From Metabacillus litoralis (GTDB lineage: Bacteria; Bacillota; Bacilli; Bacillales; Bacillaceae), in NCBI RefSeq assembly GCF_020524045.1, contig NZ_JAIVKL010000012.1:1-64000 (forward strand): a stretch of 64,000 nt of DNA. The letters run 5' to 3'. Each line of letters opens with the position of its first letter. Within the stretch, counting starts at the first letter, position 1. This document shows positions 62,750 through 64,000 of this stretch, piece after piece. The notes beneath the pieces are model-generated. The model was not told the DNA's origin. It saw only the letters and a list, made by a program, of their open reading frames with translations, and searched no databases. Made by a program: the position numbers and the translations under genes.

Positions 62750-64000
62750 GAACTTCACTCCTAATCACTAATTGATGATAAAGCTCATGGTACTTTTGTG
62801 CAGACTGACTCCAACTATAATCCTGACTCATCGCTTTTAGCACAAGCTGTTGCCAAACTTTTTCTTGATTAAAAAATTCAATAGCATAGTTGATTGTATG
62901 AAGCATATCATGTGCATTAAAATTTCTAAAAGTAAATCCATTTCCTTCTTTTGTATCTTCTCTATATGATAAGACAGTATCATTTAATCCACCTGTTTCC
63001 CGAACAATTGGGATTGTTCCGTATCGCAAGGCAATCAACTGACCAAGTCCACATGGTTCAAATTTAGAAGGCATGAGAAACATATCAGTTCCAGCGTAAA
63101 TTTGATGTGCCAGTTTTTCATCAAAACCTATGTATGCTTTAAATTTAGTCGGGTATTTATTTTCCATTTCTCTAAAGAAATCTTCAAACTCTTTCTCTCC
63201 AGTACCAAGAACAATCATTTGAATATCCTGACTAAGCAGTGTTTCAAGTACACGGGTCACCAAATCAAGACCTTTTTGTTTTGTTAACCTTGTAACCATT
63301 GATATGATTGGGATACGTTCATTAACTGTTAATCCAAAGAATTCTTGAAGAGCTGCTTTATTTATTGCTTTTTTATCAATAGTTTTATCACTGTAGTTTT
63401 CAACAATATCCCGATCTGTTTCAGGATTATATACTTCATCATCAATACCATTCAATATTCCAGTTAAACAAGCATTTTTTGCAGTTAAAAGCCCATCTAA
63501 TCTTTCACCATAATAAGCCGTCTGTATTTCTTCCTTATAGGTGGGGCTTACAGTTGTGATAATATCAGATGTCTCAATGGCACCCTTCATAAAGTTGACG
63601 TTTCCATAAAACTCTAGACTAGCACATTTTTCAGGATCTATATTTAAAAGCTCTTGTAAAATACTAAATGGGAAAATCCCTTGAAATTGAAGATTATGAA
63701 TGGTAAATACAGATTTCATTTTTTGATAGAACTCATCCTGAATGTAATCTTCTTTCAATAAATAACTGATCATCCCAGTATGCCAATCATGCGAATGAAT
63801 CACATCAGGTTGAAAATCGATCGCTTTGATTGAATCTAACACACCTCTACAGAAAAAGGAAAAACGCTCTGCATCATCATAATGACCGTATAAAGAATCA
63901 CGATAAAAATAGTACTCATTATCTAAAAAATAATACGTGATTCCTTCATATTCTAATGTCTCAATACCACAAAATTGCTGTCTCCATCCAACTGGAACTG
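62739..64000 (-). CDS. glgA: Glycogen synthase, 3' part (runs off the window)
   Basis: The reading frame is open to the window edge, giving at least 420 residues of the C-terminal part, so the start lies outside. GT5 family: the visible region begins [20 protein letters not shown], then [13 protein letters not shown], and the donor-site [22 protein letters not shown] with the catalytic EX7E. Uses ADP-glucose to extend glycogen. Followed directly by glgP, as in the B. subtilis glgBCDAP operon. Confidence 0.95.
   Translation of the reverse strand, partial: VPVGWRQQFCGIETLEYEGITYYFLDNEYYFYRDSLYGHYDDAERFSFFCRGVLDSIKAIDFQPDVIHSHDWHTGMISYLLKEDYIQDEFYQKMKSVFTIHNLQFQGIFPFSILQELLNIDPEKCASLEFYGNVNFMKGAIETSDIITTVSPTYKEEIQTAYYGERLDGLLTAKNACLTGILNGIDDEVYNPETDRDIVENYSDKTIDKKAINKAALQEFFGLTVNERIPIISMVTRLTKQKGLDLVTRVLETLLSQDIQMIVLGTGEKEFEDFFREMENKYPTKFKAYIGFDEKLAHQIYAGTDMFLMPSKFEPCGLGQLIALRYGTIPIVRETGGLNDTVLSYREDTKEGNGFTFRNFNAHDMLHTINYAIEFFNQEKVWQQLVLKAMSQDYSWSQSAQKYHELYHQLVIRSEVHVL

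Noticed and set aside
62739-63842. A complete 367-residue glgA starting at 63842
   Set aside because: The GTG at 63842 is internal; the frame stays open and matches glycogen synthase up to the window edge.

Overview
This 64 kb window is a low-GC Firmicute chromosome segment. It belongs to Bacillaceae related to, but outside, the Bacillus subtilis group (a Metabacillus-like genome would fit; species not determined). The evidence is strong AGGAGG-type ribosome binding sites, TTG starts, an S-box upstream of metK, and a gene order that follows the B. subtilis ytr-ytq-ytp-ytm-ytl-ytk-luxS-yti-yth-mnt-men-yte-glg stretch almost step by step. Most of the window is conserved core; the main departures are one inserted block (about 12.3-23.2 kb) and many intergenic repeats.

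Layout. 0.1-2.0 kb: an MFS exporter and a GNAT acetyltransferase. 2.1-6.5 kb: the ytr ABC operon with its GntR regulator and a near-textbook YtrA operator; only one of the two usual YtrC/D permeases is present. 6.9-11.7 kb: ytzC plus a tiny coupled gene, the MnmL-MnmM tRNA wobble-uridine pair (ytqA-ytqB), tetraprenyl-curcumene synthase ytpB, lysophospholipase ytpA and gamma-carbonic-anhydrase-like ytoA. 12.3-21.6 kb: a lineage-specific block with a PAP2 phosphatase, a GT4 glycosyltransferase and a seven-gene RDD / SpoIIM-like / DUF58 / MoxR / DUF4350 / DUF4129 / membrane-protein locus of unknown function. 22.4-33.8 kb: a YtkA-like double-domain lipoprotein, metK under a SAM-I riboswitch, pckA with CcpN-type sites, ytmB, ytmA, the ytlACD importer, ytkD, two small unknowns, dps with a SigmaB promoter, and a YtzI-like peptide.

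33.8-40.2 kb is rich in metal-homeostasis genes: ycgQ/ycgR-like membrane proteins divergent from the zinc-independent folE2, then luxS, yidD, a beta-carbonic anhydrase, and an orphan ZnuA-like zinc-binding lipoprotein preceded by three Zur-type operators. 40.5-42.9 kb: the ythAB bd-type oxidase. 43.5-47.8 kb: the mntABCD manganese importer, with a possible MntR site far upstream. 48.9-57.9 kb: the whole menaquinone pathway set menF-D-H-B-E-C plus divergent menA, which would supply the quinone used by the oxidase. 58.0-60.1 kb: yteA and an AIM24-family protein. 60.3-64 kb: glgP and the 3' part of glgA, which runs off the window.

The intergenic DNA is unusually structured. Two families of short non-coding elements have GGCT...AGCC termini and 8-bp target duplications, so they look like MITEs mobilised by an ISL3-type transposase. 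There is a 7-codon-periodic tandem repeat, several GC-rich palindromic repeats, and two copies of a hairpin with a conserved loop and a compensatory stem change. No rRNA, tRNA, CRISPR array, intact IS or prophage was seen.
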